The notes below the pieces were generated by a model. That model was given only the letters and a program-made list of their open reading frames with translations. It did no database searches and was not told the DNA's origin. A program made the translations under genes and the position numbers. A stretch of 49,027 nucleotides of DNA from contig SJRY01000153.1 of NCBI GenBank assembly GCA_011319805.1, forward strand, positions 1 through 49,027, written 5' to 3'. How positions within the stretch are numbered: position 1 is the stretch's first letter; each line of letters begins with the position of its first letter. This document shows positions 33,401 through 44,513 of this stretch, one piece after another. Source of the stretch: Macrocybe gigantea. Lineage: Eukaryota > Basidiomycota > Agaricomycetes > Agaricales > Callistosporiaceae.

Positions 33401-35357
33401 ATTGGTCGCGTAGATAACGAAACGCATGCGAGCTTGCGCGACAGGACTTTTGAGTTATTAACTTGAACTTCCGCGAGCAGTGCGAGTTCTGCGTCGATTG
33501 TCGGCCCCAATGCGGGTCCAGCAGCTGCCTCATTCTCGCTCAGGGTAGGCGGAAGGTTATGGATCTCGTCATGCACCAAGAACGAAGAAGTAAACGAGTA
33601 CGAAGTCGAGGAAGAAGAAGAGTGGCTCCAGGGATGCCCTTTCATTTTTTTTTTCTCGCGTTCATGGAAACTCTTCTCCTAATCGATGAAGAGAACAGCT
33701 TTTTGATCGATTATCGGATAGTTCCAAGATCTCGCCTGTATTGTCGTCGATTTATCTGCGCGGGATCATCGCCCTCCTCTTCGCTATCATTTATCTTAAT
33801 GCAAAGCAGCTCTGGTATTCACCGAGATTAAAAACATGTGTAACTACCGAAAGCCAATGTCACGGAGTCGGATTCGAATGACAGGTTCTAGTGTTCGGAA
33901 TGCATTGCCAGCTGGAGAAGTGGCGTGGGCGCGTCACTCGTCTGTCAAGGAACATTTAGAACTACAACATTGGGTATATCTTTAGACAGTGCTATGATCC
34001 GGTCTGATGATAGGGAGCAATGTTTCTGAACAACAGACGCTGGAGATGCAGTCGTGTCGAGAGTAAGTGAACCAAATTGGGTAATTTCAGGGCAAGGCCT
34101 ATCACGTGTTCATTTCGCTGGACTATGCTCCCAAATTTGGAAATCTCTGTTCTTGCCCGAACATCCAGATGCACGCTTACTGTAAGTACACTACTACTAC
34201 GCAGCAGAAGACTCATTCAACGCGTTGGTTATCTTCGCTTAATGACATTCTTTATAATGCGGTCAAGGCAAAAGTAGTTCTCTAGTTCCCTGACACCTTT
34301 CCAGATTAGAGAAACTGCTTTTCGAAGCACTTCGGGTGGCTCTGTCGAAGGCTTCGAAGGGTGCGAACGTCACGGTGGATACACTCCCTTTTCTCTATTA
34401 TCGGCCGTAAATCCCTAGTATGTTCCTCTCCTTTTTTCCCCTTGCATTGTCTTGTCTAGATTCTGATGATCTCACCTCCAGTATATTATTCCACTGGCAC
34501 AAGGCAGGTGTTTTAAGCAAGAAACACGAATGGAAGAAACGACTGAGCACACTATGTGCAGATGTTGCCACAATTCCGTTCACCTCGCGGACAACTCGTT
34601 GCATGACATGAAATGCATATGCTCAGGTGACGAATTATACATGCATGCTCATTGATTGACGCGTTGAGTCAACGCGTGCAGGGCCAGGTTCAATCCGTTA
34701 TCCACGGTGCGCCAGTCAGTCATATCGCGTCTCCCTTTTCAAATTCATAGCGGCAACTCGTGCCAAGGGACCGGTGCATCTTTGGCATTTTTTGCGTGAA
34801 TAACTGCATCGCTTCGCCGCTTCACATTCGGGAACTGCAGTGCTTCAGCCTAACCGAAAGACTTCGGCGTCTATCGCTTGTCACGACGGTGGGGTTCTGA
34901 TGCTGATACGTGGAGCTTTTTTGCCCACAATCACATGGCTTGGGTCTTTAAGATGAAGGATCCCTTCTTTTTGAGCCTGCAGGATGTGAACAATTCGACT
35001 TCTTCGGCTTTCTGCGATTCTAGATGTATTTACGTCTCAAGACACGTTTCATCCTGTCCGGAGGTTCTTTCTCGACTGCACGCATCCATGTCAGTAAACA
35101 ACATCGGAATGAAAAAGTAATCCACAATGAAGGTCGTCCCCGCCAGGCAATTTTACTGATCTAAAATCCCATGAATTTCTAGTAAGTCGTTCTATGTAAA
35201 GAAGCACTACATGGTAGAACTCATACATCAGTAGTCATAGGAATAATATAACCGAACATAGATGTTCTTTTTGCCATCTTGACACTGTTGTCTACGCGTC
35301 AGTGGAGCTCGTCGGAAATGAACGGATTCGTGGTCCATGGATAGGAATGACACATTC
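30428..35357. other. About 4.9 kb without a supportable protein gene
   Basis: The first few hundred bases presumably hold the GATA gene promoter and 5' UTR. The rest has only short ORFs on both strands. Homopolymer runs are frequent (near 30600, 31245, 32700-32712, 33100 and 33220-33228). One minus-strand stretch, 32434-31766, has consecutive open segments (one with hydrophobic sequence, one acidic ending EADVIFK), but I could not join them with convincing introns. A perfect inverted repeat lies at 34659-34677. I found no tRNA, rRNA or transposase signature. Confidence 0.4.
34659..34677. repeat. Perfect inverted repeat ACGCGTTGA-G-TCAACGCGT
   Basis: Two 9-bp arms flank a single G. Each arm contains ACGCGT, the core of the MCB site bound by MBF-type cell-cycle factors in yeasts. 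It lies in a region with no recognised gene, so a regulatory role is only a possibility. Confidence 0.6.
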
Positions 35358-36676
35358 TCACAACCTCGTATCCACCTCGTCGTGTAGGGCCGTGATCTTG
35401 CGACGCACTGCCTCTTCCAGAAGTCGCGCGTCGACCGCGAATTTTGCCAGCCCTTCAGGAACCTTGTCCAGTGCAATCATCTCAGTTCTCAAGTCCTCCT
35501 CATACGTCGCTTCGTGCTCCGCTGTCGGGCTGCCTGTTTCAGGGACGTACAGATGATCATCAGCATGAGGTGGCTCTGCCGTGACGCCGGCATTCCTGTA
35601 CGATGAGTTCAGCTTCCGCCGCCTGAGATCGTCCAGAAGGTGGGGTGGAAGAGTGACGATATCTGGCCCGATGCGCGGCCCACCCCGGCCCAATTCTACA
35701 ATCTCTTCCACGACTCTGAATCCAGCTGCCATGATTTGCGTGGCGTACTGTCGCGCCTTGAACGTCGACCTTATCCTCCTGACGAGAACAATCCCAGGGT
35801 GCTCGGTCATGGGTAAACTGGCGACCTGCGACTCTGGATGGCGCGTGGCCCACCAGTCTTTGACTCTGCCGATGAAGGGGGATCACCGAGATTCCGGCTT
35901 GCGCACATGCTATGGCCTGCACGATGCCGAACACCAGTGTAATATTGGCGTGGATCGGTCCGCCATCAGATGGGCCTAGGTTTTCAAGCGTCCTCGCGGC
36001 GACTATTCCAGGATATGTCGCAGGAATTTTTATCAGGACGCGCTCTCGTGGAAAGTCTAACTCTTCGAAGATGGAAATTAGGTTCCGACCCTTTCGTGTT
36101 GATCAGCTCTCCGAAGCTGGCAGAAGACGTTCTCTGCTCACCTTCGCCACGATCGCGTCGCGATCATATGCAAGACGTGGATCAACGGACACTGATACTC
36201 GTCCTACGGCATATTTCCCTATCTGTATTCCGACGCCAACTAACTGGAAAGAACCAAATCAAGGCGAATATAGACGCAATAACTGAGACATCGAGCGTTA
36301 TCAACAACGTGTCCAGACACGAACCAGACGATCCATAGCAAGATCAACCTGTTCCTCCACTGCAGTGCGGCGAACGATAGCGTACTGGATTGCCTCATCT
36401 ACTATGTCGGCATATTCTGGCTTTGAGACAGCAGCGTACACTAAGGATGGGTTGGTGGTCGCGTCTCGTGGATCGTATTCGCCGATGACTGTGGAGACGG
36501 AATGTTATCAAGGAACGGAACGGCTCAGATAAAGGAAAACGGAGATGAAAATGCTGACGGTTGAACTCGGCCGTATCGGACGCGATTGCGACTCCGGCCT
36601 CCCTAATGCCATCAAGTGCGTCTTGATGAGGGCTCATTCTACCAGAGGTCTTTAACTCGTCACTAAGATTGTCCAT
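35358..36676 (-). pseudogene. Transaldolase family protein with a probable 2-nt frame break
   Basis: Start MDNLSDELKTSGRM at 36676, stop at 35358, several introns in the 5' half. The Schiff-base lysine lies in RVLIKIPATYPGIVAARTLE (about 36000-36050); canonical fungal transaldolase has LIKIASTWEGI here, so this is a divergent paralogue. Further family blocks are GGPIHANITLVFGIVQAIAC (about 35900-35965), FIGRVKDWW and GFRVVEEIVELGRG. Transaldolase moves a dihydroxyacetone unit between sugar phosphates in the pentose phosphate pathway, in the cytosol. At 35875-35883 the frame changes between AGISVI and FIGRV, where a two-base loss beside a run of five C's would explain it. The likely reading is a recent break or an indel error. 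The C-terminal part after the break is otherwise open to the stop. Confidence 0.8.
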
Positions 36677-37408
36677 GAGAAGCGTTTTATAATGTCAAGT
36701 TACAGCATGAGAATAATCACGATTCATTGCACCATTGACTGGATGTCTGACCTTTGTCGGGGCATATCGTAATAACTGTGATGCGCCTCGGCCCACACCG
36801 ATATCAAAGGCCAATGATCGACGATCTTATGATCTTGGGGGAAGTTGACAAATGATTATCCAATCTGTTTTGCGTTAAGCTTCCCCGCAATCTTTTCAAG
36901 GAAAATGGCCAAGGACCAAGGTTGTGGTTGCATGTCCATGAATGGTTCATGTATAGACGCAACAACTCGGGAGCCTTCGGACAACTGCCAGTAACTCCAA
37001 CGCGTACAAATGCCTGCCTTCTGCCGACGAGCCACGCGCCATTTGCGAAATAATCTCCAAATTCACCTAAGCTACATGTGCTCCTAGACCGACGGCGCAA
37101 GCTTAAATACCGTAGCCCATAAAGATAGCAATAAAATAATACATGCAAATCGATATCTGCTAGACCGAACGAACGGCTTTTTCCGCTTCTGAATGTATTT
37201 TCTGATGTCCAAACTGTCCAGATGGCATTAGGGCGCGTTCGGAAAAATACGGGTAGCCGGACTTACACCCGCGCCTTCACCACTCCGAGGTTTAGATTCA
37301 CCGCCACTGAAGGCGTCCAAGGTCGGCTTGGAATATGGTTGTTCGTTGTAGCCTGATATGCTGGTTAGCTGAATATCCTGGATTAACATGATTGTCAAAA
37401 ATTGATCA
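36677..37408. other. Intergenic, no supportable gene
   Basis: Upstream of the transaldolase start and downstream of the DUF6534 gene, both on the minus strand. Only short ORFs without motifs are present; it presumably holds the transaldolase promoter. Confidence 0.4.
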
Positions 37409-39268
37409 TCATCGCATAGCCCATATGACCATCCCACGGACCTTATCATCGCCAGCATATGGTGACGATGTAACGACGTGCGACGTCGTTGTGGTACGTA
37501 TGTTCACAATCCTGGAGAGACTGACGGAGTTTTCAGTCGTGCTTTCCTTGGAACGAGCGTGGACGCGAGCATTCAGCCTAACAGGCAATAAATCAGTGCA
37601 CCGTTCAGCTGAACGTAGCGGATGACGAACATCGCAAGATAACTGTTGACATATACTGGATGAAAACGAGTCAGGTGTGGCTCGTTCAATGATCATTGGT
37701 ACGAACGTTTTGTAAGCAGGAATTCAATTCCGAGGAAAACCAAATTATGAGGCATGACAGCGTACTGTTCGGCGATGAGACACGGCAGCTTCAGGAAAAG
37801 GTGGCAAAGCGCACGGAAATTAAAGCTGCCAGGGAACAAGCACTGTAGAAAATTAAATAATCTGAGCGCTGGAGGAAAGAGAGAGCGTACGAAGTCAAAG
37901 AACCGGATGCAAGCGTCATGCGAATGATGGTGACTATCATGTTATTTGTTCTGCACAACTGTTGCATGAGCCGTGAATTTGCAGGAGGCACGTTCCTTCG
38001 TTCACCTCGAAAAGCCGGATTTACTCCTCAGCAAGTAGTAACACATCGACACCGCAATGACGACGTCAACAATCGTCGCCGATATGAAACTCGCATAAAC
38101 GACCCACTAGAAGGTTTCTGTTATCAAGGGCCTTAGTCTATGCAAGAAGGAGATGAGGCTTACTGTCATCGGCAAAAGGTCCGCAAATGTCCTGATCTGG
38201 TAGCTGGTTGCATTTCGAGTTGTAAGTATCACCCTCAACTTTATTAGACGATTACTTGCGTTTTGACGGCAAGGACTACAAGAAGGTGAGCGCTGGACTC
38301 CTACCCTTAATTGAGTACTTACTAATCCCAATCGCTGCAGAAAAGCCGAGACAAGGAGGTCAACCATCATGCAGCTGATATCGAAGACCCGAAGTACTCA
38401 CCAAGACCAGTAAGAAAGGCTATTGTCTTGGAAGACGTCAGCTGAAGATTTTTATCAGGCGACCTCACGGTTACTCACCACGATGATCGGCCATACTCTG
38501 GAATAATGGCTACCGACTGTGATAATCATGTGTTATGAGAGCAGCAAAATCAGATGAGCGAAATCTGCGGACACTCACACCTCCACACCCGAAGAGCGTA
38601 GAGACCCTGAACCAGCAGGACGATAACAACCTAAGGACCGCGTCAATTCTAAGCTGCGGTTCCCTCCTGACTCGGACTCACATTGATCGCGATTTGCAAC
38701 TGTCCAATCATGATTGAACAGTGCTGATCAAGAGATTTTGTTCGGTTCATACCTTGTAGCTCCTGCGCGACGTCGTCGGGAAGAAATTCGATACTGAATA
38801 TTAGAAGGCGTACCAAGTAACCCTCGTGAGCGCAAGAAAATTTCCAAAGCTGTCGATCAGGTAGTGGTACACGGCAATGATGGTCAACACGACGTGAAAA
38901 GTATCCAGGACCCTGAGAGCGAAAATTGAGAAGAAGATGAAGATGCTTACACGAAGATGCTTACCATAGGAGTCCGACCTACGGAACGTGAATATCAGTC
39001 CCCGTATCAGAATTAGAGAATTGAATACATACCGAGTATTTATGAACTATCCAATCCTCAGGATACGTGATATAGTATAAATACGTTTGTAGATTTGATA
39101 TCCCGTAAAGGCTGGGTTGTAAGGTGTGAGCGCACCGAAACGCAGGAGATAGTAGAAAACTTGCATGGCGGCCAGGACGCAACCGATGAAGGAGGCGCCA
39201 ACGGTAGTACCCAAGGTGGCGACGACGGTCGTAGCCGTCGTCGTGCCATTGACCGAAAGAGAGGACAT
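37409..39268 (-). CDS. Seven-transmembrane DUF6534-type membrane protein
   Basis: Many short exons on the minus strand, start MSSLSVNGTTT at 39268 and stop at 37409. The reading is consistent with this common mushroom family: TLGTTVGASFIGCVLAAMQV (TM1), YPEDW, LDTFHVVLTIIAVYHYL (about 38840-38900), a SRVWPII segment near 38480-38520, FISATIVDVVIAVSMCYYLL (about 38040-38120), NMIVTIIRMTLASGSLTS, AVMPHNLVFLGIEFLLTKLYV and NSYLAMLNAR. Two C-terminal introns splice exactly (LLTK|LYV, LAM|LNAR). The tail is hydrophilic with a Thr-rich patch. Function is unknown; the topology resembles a receptor, but no ligand or signalling partner is established. No frame break is required. Confidence 0.8.
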
Positions 39269-39312
39269 GGCGGAGGTATGAGTTTGGGCGGAAGCTCTAC
39301 CTCATGAAAAAG

Positions 39313-40239
39313 CTAAGCATTAAGTAGTTGCTGAGCCCCTGGACGACATGGTATTGGTCGAATTATTGAATTCGGGAACCGCTGATGGTGGCAAAAAGTA
39401 ACACACGGCACCCCATCAGGATCACCGTCCAAAGCCCATGATTCGATCCATCGCGGCATAATGTCTACTCCTTCTGCTCCCGCCCAGCGCGTGTAATCTC
39501 TTGACAGCTGCAGGGGCGCTTTTTGTCTTGTGAGCACGAGCGTCGTTTCCTGCGCTTCGCAGATGCTCTGACGTTCCCGCGATGCCAATTTCTCCAGGGA
39601 CTTTTTTCCACACAAAAATTTCATATGTTCTGGAACAAACGATGGAAACCGTTGGCTCCCTTCTTCGCTGTTGAACGTTGAACGTTCATTTGGCACAGCA
39701 TTACAAATGTTGCCGCATTAAATCGAAGAAAGGCGGATTTCTGCCGCTTTATGCATGATCCTTTTAAACCTGAATTTTGAACATCTGTCGTCAAGTGGTC
39801 AATATCTTCGCGCTGGATCTGCAGGGTCATGATCTTCCTACCAGCGTTCGATGCCTGACCCACGACCTATTGTGTAGTCATGCGCACGGCAGTGGCGATT
39901 CCCATGCACTAAATTTTTGAGTAAATTTCCTCGTCCACCTGGTAAGGCACTTCGGCCCTTCCCTCGGGGAATCCAAGGGGCCGTTCGCGGGGCTGTTGCG
40001 AGTACCTCAAAGCGAAATACTGATATCGATCAACAAGGCTGAGAAGTAGATTCCGAGTCACTTACACCATTGAACGCGGGATTCAGTCTAAACCTTAGGA
40101 TGCCTTTGATTCTCGGGCATTTCCGGGCGAATGCAACATTGATGTTGATCTACCCTCGGTACCATGCGAGCGTCTCGCCGTCTCCGAAGAAGTCGTTGCA
40201 AAGGACGGTCAAAACGGGAACTCCATTCTTGTTGCACAT
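39313..40239 (-). CDS. Multi-exon gene, unrecognised
   Basis: The minus strand carries consecutive exons that join sensibly: MCNKNGVPVLTVLCNDFF...ETLAWYRG from 40239, then ILRFRLNPAFNG after a short intron (about 40130-40165), then LRYSQQPRERPLGFPEGRAE (about 39940-40010), then GRKIMTLQIQREDIDHLTTD (about 39790-39850). A last open exon of about 127 codons ends at 39313 with PIPCRPGAQQLLNA. The upstream start may lie further 5'. I recognise no domain. It sits on the same strand just upstream of the DUF6534 gene with only about 45 bp between them. Confidence 0.45.
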
Positions 40240-40574
40240 GTTTAGGGTGCTTCTCCTCACCGCCTATTGGAATCTAGGCGACTTTCGGTGCCACAAATCA
40301 GGAACCTTGAGAAACGTTGTGGCTAATAAGCGTGCGAGCCAGAGCCACCTTGCAGACCCCTTTCCCCTTTCTTCGACACTGACATCATCTCCAATATGCT
40401 CATGAGCCTAGGTCATGCAGGTTGTTTCTTCGTATACTCTATAAGCCAGTCGTGCAATTTTTCTCGCTGAAATGCCACAATGAATGCCCAAAATATTACG
40501 GTCGACGTTATGAAATAAAGAAATTACAAGGATGTCCATTCTGCTATGAAGTTTTAGGTCCGTGATCGATAGTC

Positions 40575-42046
40575 CTATTTACAGGGGGGATGAGCGACCG
40601 TGCTGGAGGCGGTCTGGAACAAAGCGACTTCGGCGGCTCTGCGTCGCGTCAGGCCGGCCAAAACTTTTCCTCCTGCCTTGTTGAACCTGGGAATCTCCTG
40701 AGCAGCGACGGTGTTCGGATCCTCTCCCGCGTTAAGACGACGTAGGAGCGTGGACGATTTGACCGTGCCGCATCCAAGGTTAAACGCGAAGGACGAGAGC
40801 GCTCCGAACTGGTTATCGTTCAACACAACGTTATCGCTCACTGCGTCGGAGACGCATTTCGTGAACGTTTGAAGATCGTTCTGGAGGAGCTGGGCGGCTG
40901 TCGTTTGGCTGAGGGGGAACGAGAAAGGGACTTCTGCGCAGTTGGCTTTCACACATTTGTGACCGAATCCTGCAGTCGGCAGACCAATCGGATCAGGCTT
41001 GGGACTGGCTTCAAAGCCCTCGAACTGCTTGATAAGGTCGACCGTAGCTGCATTGACGCCGTTGTTGGCAGTCGCGCATTGCCCGTTTGCAGCATTGGCA
41101 TTAGCGTTGCTAGTGGCAGCGCCAGTGTTCGTAGCTTTGGAACCGGTATTTGTGCCAGCATTCGCAGCTTTGGCGCCGGCGTTCGCGCCAGTGTTAGTGG
41201 CCTTCGTGCCAGTGTTGCCACCAGCGTTGGCGGCTTTTGCACCAGTGTTGGTGCCGGTTTTGGTGTTTTCCGCTGGCGTGGCGGCAGCATCTGCAGCAGA
41301 AGAGGTAGCGGTGGCATCGCCTGCATTGTCGGTGTTGTCGTTGGCGGTAGGGTCAGCATTGTCAGTGGCGTCGGTGTTGTCGGTGTTGTCGGTGTTGTTC
41401 GTGTTGTCTGCGTTGGCGTCCGAGCCTGTGTTGTCTGTGCCACCAAGAGCGTCTGATCCGCCAGCGCCTGACAAATCGGTGCCGTCCGCACCAAAGTCGA
41501 AATTGCTAGCATCCGCATTTGGGTCCGCCGTCGGGTCTGTCAAGTCGGTGCTCGTATCTCCAAACCCGGCGTTGGAGTTGTCGCTGCCAGAGTCGAAGCC
41601 GGTGTCGCCGGTAGAATCTGAGCCGCTGGCATCACTGCCAGAATCGAAGGCGAAATCGGAACCGGCGTCTGCGCTGCCGTCTCCGAACGCGTCAGAGCCA
41701 GAATCGGCTCCAAAGTCTGCGCCGCTATCGCCACTAAAATCTGCACCACTGTCTCCGCTAAAATCTGCTCCACTATCGCTACCGAAATCGCCGGTGTCTC
41801 CGCTAGAATCTCCAGAGTCTCCAAAGCCAAAGTCGTCAAACTGCCTGGCCACGACGCGGCGCTCCACATGAACGGGGCCACGCATGCAGAGAGCTTTTCG
41901 TGCCAGTGTTCAGTGTGGGTAAATTGTTGCAGCGTTTGAAGGGACAACGGACCTAAGTCTGAGGATGGCCCAGCGCATCGCTTGTTAAAAACTGGTGCAC
42001 CCCGTGCGAAAACGACGGACAGAAGAATGAGTGAAAGGAACTTCAT
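40575..42046 (-). CDS. Secreted GH24 (phage-type) lysozyme with a long low-complexity linker
   Basis: Exon 1 starts at 42046 with a signal peptide (MKFLSLILLSVVFARGAP). An intron of about 100 nt leads into one large exon ending at 40575. After QFDDFGFGDSG comes a Ser/Asp/Gly/Phe-rich stretch with SGADFSGD repeats, then an Asn/Thr/Asp stretch, then Ala/Thr/Asn/Lys repeats (KAANAGTNTG, KATNTGA), about 240 residues in all. The last 160 or so residues are the GH24 domain: IKQFEGFE (catalytic Glu), a downstream Asp, TAGFGHKC, LNDNQFGALSSFAFNLGCG and LTRRRAAEVALF. These match the T4-lysozyme Glu/Asp/Thr arrangement. The enzyme should cleave bacterial peptidoglycan outside the cell. Phage-like lysozymes in fungi are generally explained by transfer from bacteria or phage; here that is inference. 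Confidence 0.9.
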
Positions 42047-43217
42047 GGCAGAAAGGCAAAGACCTCGTCAAGAGGGGGCGTAAAAACGAAGGAAAGAGAA
42101 AAGAGTGGGGAAGAGAATGAAAGAGGGCAGGCAATGACGCTGCCTCACTCTAGAGGGATCGTTAAATAGGTGAAGGTCGACAGATGCCAACAGATTAGCA
42201 CCTGCTCTGCAGAACGATGCAACATATATCAATGTTATATGTCATCTGCCAGTATATTCCACGAGTCTGACAGACGTTCGAAAGATCGACGAAAGATCGA
42301 CTTCACTGAGTGATCTGTGATATAGTCACTGCCTGTCTGCAGGAAAATCCCTGGAAAAGCGCTGTCCTTGTGGAAGTGTTTTAGACGTATTGCATCTGTT
42401 AAAGTTCGTAAGTGGAGCACTCACTTGATGAAGACTGCCAGGGTGATGATTATTGCATGACCAGCGACCGCGATCATGTGTGGTCAGTTCGGTGTCCAAA
42501 AATCAATAATTCATGGTCCATTCCACGGAAAACGCATGTACCTGTCACTGATCGGCAGTTTGATAGATCGGTCGTTCTAATGGCATTTGGGCATTTTAGA
42601 GTGGCGTATCTGCCAGCAACTGTGGTGGTGTAGTGAAGGCAACCCTCTGTTCACATTGACGAGACCAACAATAACAACAGAGTCAGGTGCTGATCCTTCC
42701 ATCCATCTAATGCCCCAACTGAGTGATAATCATTTGAAGACATGGTCAGAATCGTCTATCAGATAAAACGATGTGTGTCGTGTCACATGTCGGGATCGGA
42801 GACGACGGCGAGTGAATCGACTAGTTAACGTTATATGATCTGGAAAACCGTTGCAGAGGTGAATCCGTTCTAGTTTGAGACGGGTGCTCTGTATGAATAG
42901 AACAACTTCTCTTGACCCGTTCCGGTGTTCGGTGTGTATCGCTGGCGCTTGTAGTGTGGCTGCGTGTTACCACGACACACGTCCAGCACGTGGCATTTCA
43001 ACAAAAGTTCGACCTCCTTCGCCGTGAACAGCCAGAACATAAGCTGAACGATGAAGACAGCAATTATCGAAGACAGCAGTTATCCACGACAGCGTCAATC
43101 CGTAGGGCTCGAGGGTGAAACTGACAAGATCTGTCTATGGGGAAATGCAAATGAAATTGTTTATTAGCCGCTCATTGACAGGGCGCCCAGGGACAAGCTC
43201 GTTCTCCTTGCGCTCTC
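42047..43217. other. Intergenic, no supportable gene
   Basis: The first part is the lysozyme promoter region, purine-rich on the plus strand at about 42055-42130. Short minus-strand open segments (42235-42420 and 42900-43120) could be decayed exons, but I found no family or splice chain that supports them. Confidence 0.4.
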
Positions 43218-44513
43218 ATGCTTTCCTTTTTCTTTACACTCAAAATCGTTCTCCAGACCACGGCTGCCGCAGCTCCTCGTGACATCCACTGGCCGTTGCC
43301 TCGTCAGTCGGCCCAATCATGCACATGCGCCAACCCGTGCGATCAGCGAAAACTATGGGACCTCGTGTGGGGTTGTCTGTTCACCATATTCGCCTGCACG
43401 TGGGTCTCCATCCATCCCAATATCCCGTCGCCTAGGGACAGCACGCCCAAGGTCATGTATCGGCGCCTCAAGATCATGCTGTGGGGCCTTATAGCACCGG
43501 AACTGATCTTGGTCTGGGCCGGCAACCAGTGGATAGGTGCCCGTCACATCCGACATCTGTGTCAAGACAAGGAGTGGACGGTGACGCACGGCTTCTTCAT
43601 CCAAATGGGCGGCTTCGTGCTTCATGCGGGTAACGAACCGCTGTATCCACTCGGCATCAAAGAGCTCCAGTCCCTCTGCGAAGAAGGGGAAGTCGACTGG
43701 CCGTCCGTTACTGAAGACGCGATCAATGACCGGAGCAAAGGCGACGAAATCGCGAAGGGGATCGTCCTGCTCCAAACCTCGTGGTTTATCATCCAATGCA
43801 TCGCTCGCGGTGTCCAGCGCCTCGGGATCACCGAACTGGAAATCGTCACGTTGTCCTTCGCGGCGTTGAATGGCATGATGTACTACCTGTGGTGGAACAA
43901 GCCCCTTGACGTACGGTCCACAGTCCCTGTATACCTGAAATCGGACCCGTCGCAGGAGGGCAGCACGGCGCACAGGTTGCTCCATGAGACCCGGACGAAA
44001 GCCCTGGCGGATGTCAAGCACGGTCTGGGCCACCGAATCTCATACCCGATAGATCACATAACCGGCGCTTGGGAGGAGGATTACAAGGAAAAAAAGCTAC
44101 GCGTACCCACTTTCTTCACGGAAGATCCAGACGAGGCGGATTTCAACTCCAACCTGCTCGCTGCTCCAATCTTCCTCGCGGCCATAGCCTACGGTGCCAT
44201 TCACTGCATCGCATGGTCATTCCGTTTTCCTTCCCGCCAAGAACAGATTCTCTGGCGCGTGTCTTCGATCATCTTGACGGTCACACCTATCATTGTCGGG
44301 CTATTCGGCCTCTTGTATGAGCAAATACCGGAGCGGTGGAAAATCGTGCGCGGTAGCACCGACACACTCTTGACTCTTCTCATTATTCCAGCCATTGTGT
44401 CATATCCGGTGGCTCGCATTGTCCTGCTCGTCGTGTCGTTGACCGCACTGAGGAACCTTTCCCCGGACATGTTAGCAGACATCCAATGGGCATCGTTCAT
44501 ACCACATATTTAG
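43218..44513 (+). CDS. Single-exon multi-pass membrane protein of an uncharacterised mushroom family
   Basis: 431 aa from ATG at 43218. A hydrophobic start (MLSFFFTLKIVLQTTAAAAP) suggests a signal peptide. The family-like opening is LWDLVWGCLFTIFACTWVSI followed by NIPSP and a second segment IMLWGLIAPELILVWAGNQW. The next conserved block is WTVTHGFFIQMGGFVL. Later hydrophobic segments are AAPIFLAAIAYGAIHCIAWS, ILTVTPIIVGLFGLL, LLTLLIIPAIVSYPVARIVL and LVVSLTAL. I know these blocks from abundant hypothetical membrane proteins in Agaricomycetes; their function is unknown. It has no introns, unlike most neighbours, and the frame is intact. A dense antisense open frame across it is a codon-composition shadow. 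Confidence 0.8.
   Translation: MLSFFFTLKIVLQTTAAAAPRDIHWPLPRQSAQSCTCANPCDQRKLWDLVWGCLFTIFACTWVSIHPNIPSPRDSTPKVMYRRLKIMLWGLIAPELILVWAGNQWIGARHIRHLCQDKEWTVTHGFFIQMGGFVLHAGNEPLYPLGIKELQSLCEEGEVDWPSVTEDAINDRSKGDEIAKGIVLLQTSWFIIQCIARGVQRLGITELEIVTLSFAALNGMMYYLWWNKPLDVRSTVPVYLKSDPSQEGSTAHRLLHETRTKALADVKHGLGHRISYPIDHITGAWEEDYKEKKLRVPTFFTEDPDEADFNSNLLAAPIFLAAIAYGAIHCIAWSFRFPSRQEQILWRVSSIILTVTPIIVGLFGLLYEQIPERWKIVRGSTDTLLTLLIIPAIVSYPVARIVLLVVSLTALRNLSPDMLADIQWASFIPHI

Noticed and set aside
34004..34010. Second CTGATGA hammerhead-like core
   Set aside because: The following sequence lacks the GAAA box and a stem II.
34687..34696. GGTTCAATCC, resembling a tRNA B box
   Set aside because: No A box at the right distance and no cloverleaf arms; the adjacent palindrome explains the local symmetry.
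40999..41871. Long plus-strand ORF (about 290 aa, Ala/Pro/Val/Ser-rich) opposite the GH24 gene
   Set aside because: It is the antisense of the Asp/Ser/Asn/Thr repeat linker. Repetitive codon use keeps the opposite frame open, and it has no motif of its own.
43353..44033. Minus-strand ORF of 226 aa opposite the single-exon membrane protein
   Set aside because: The plus-strand frame has family-like membrane segments and a proper start; the antisense frame is a GC-composition shadow.
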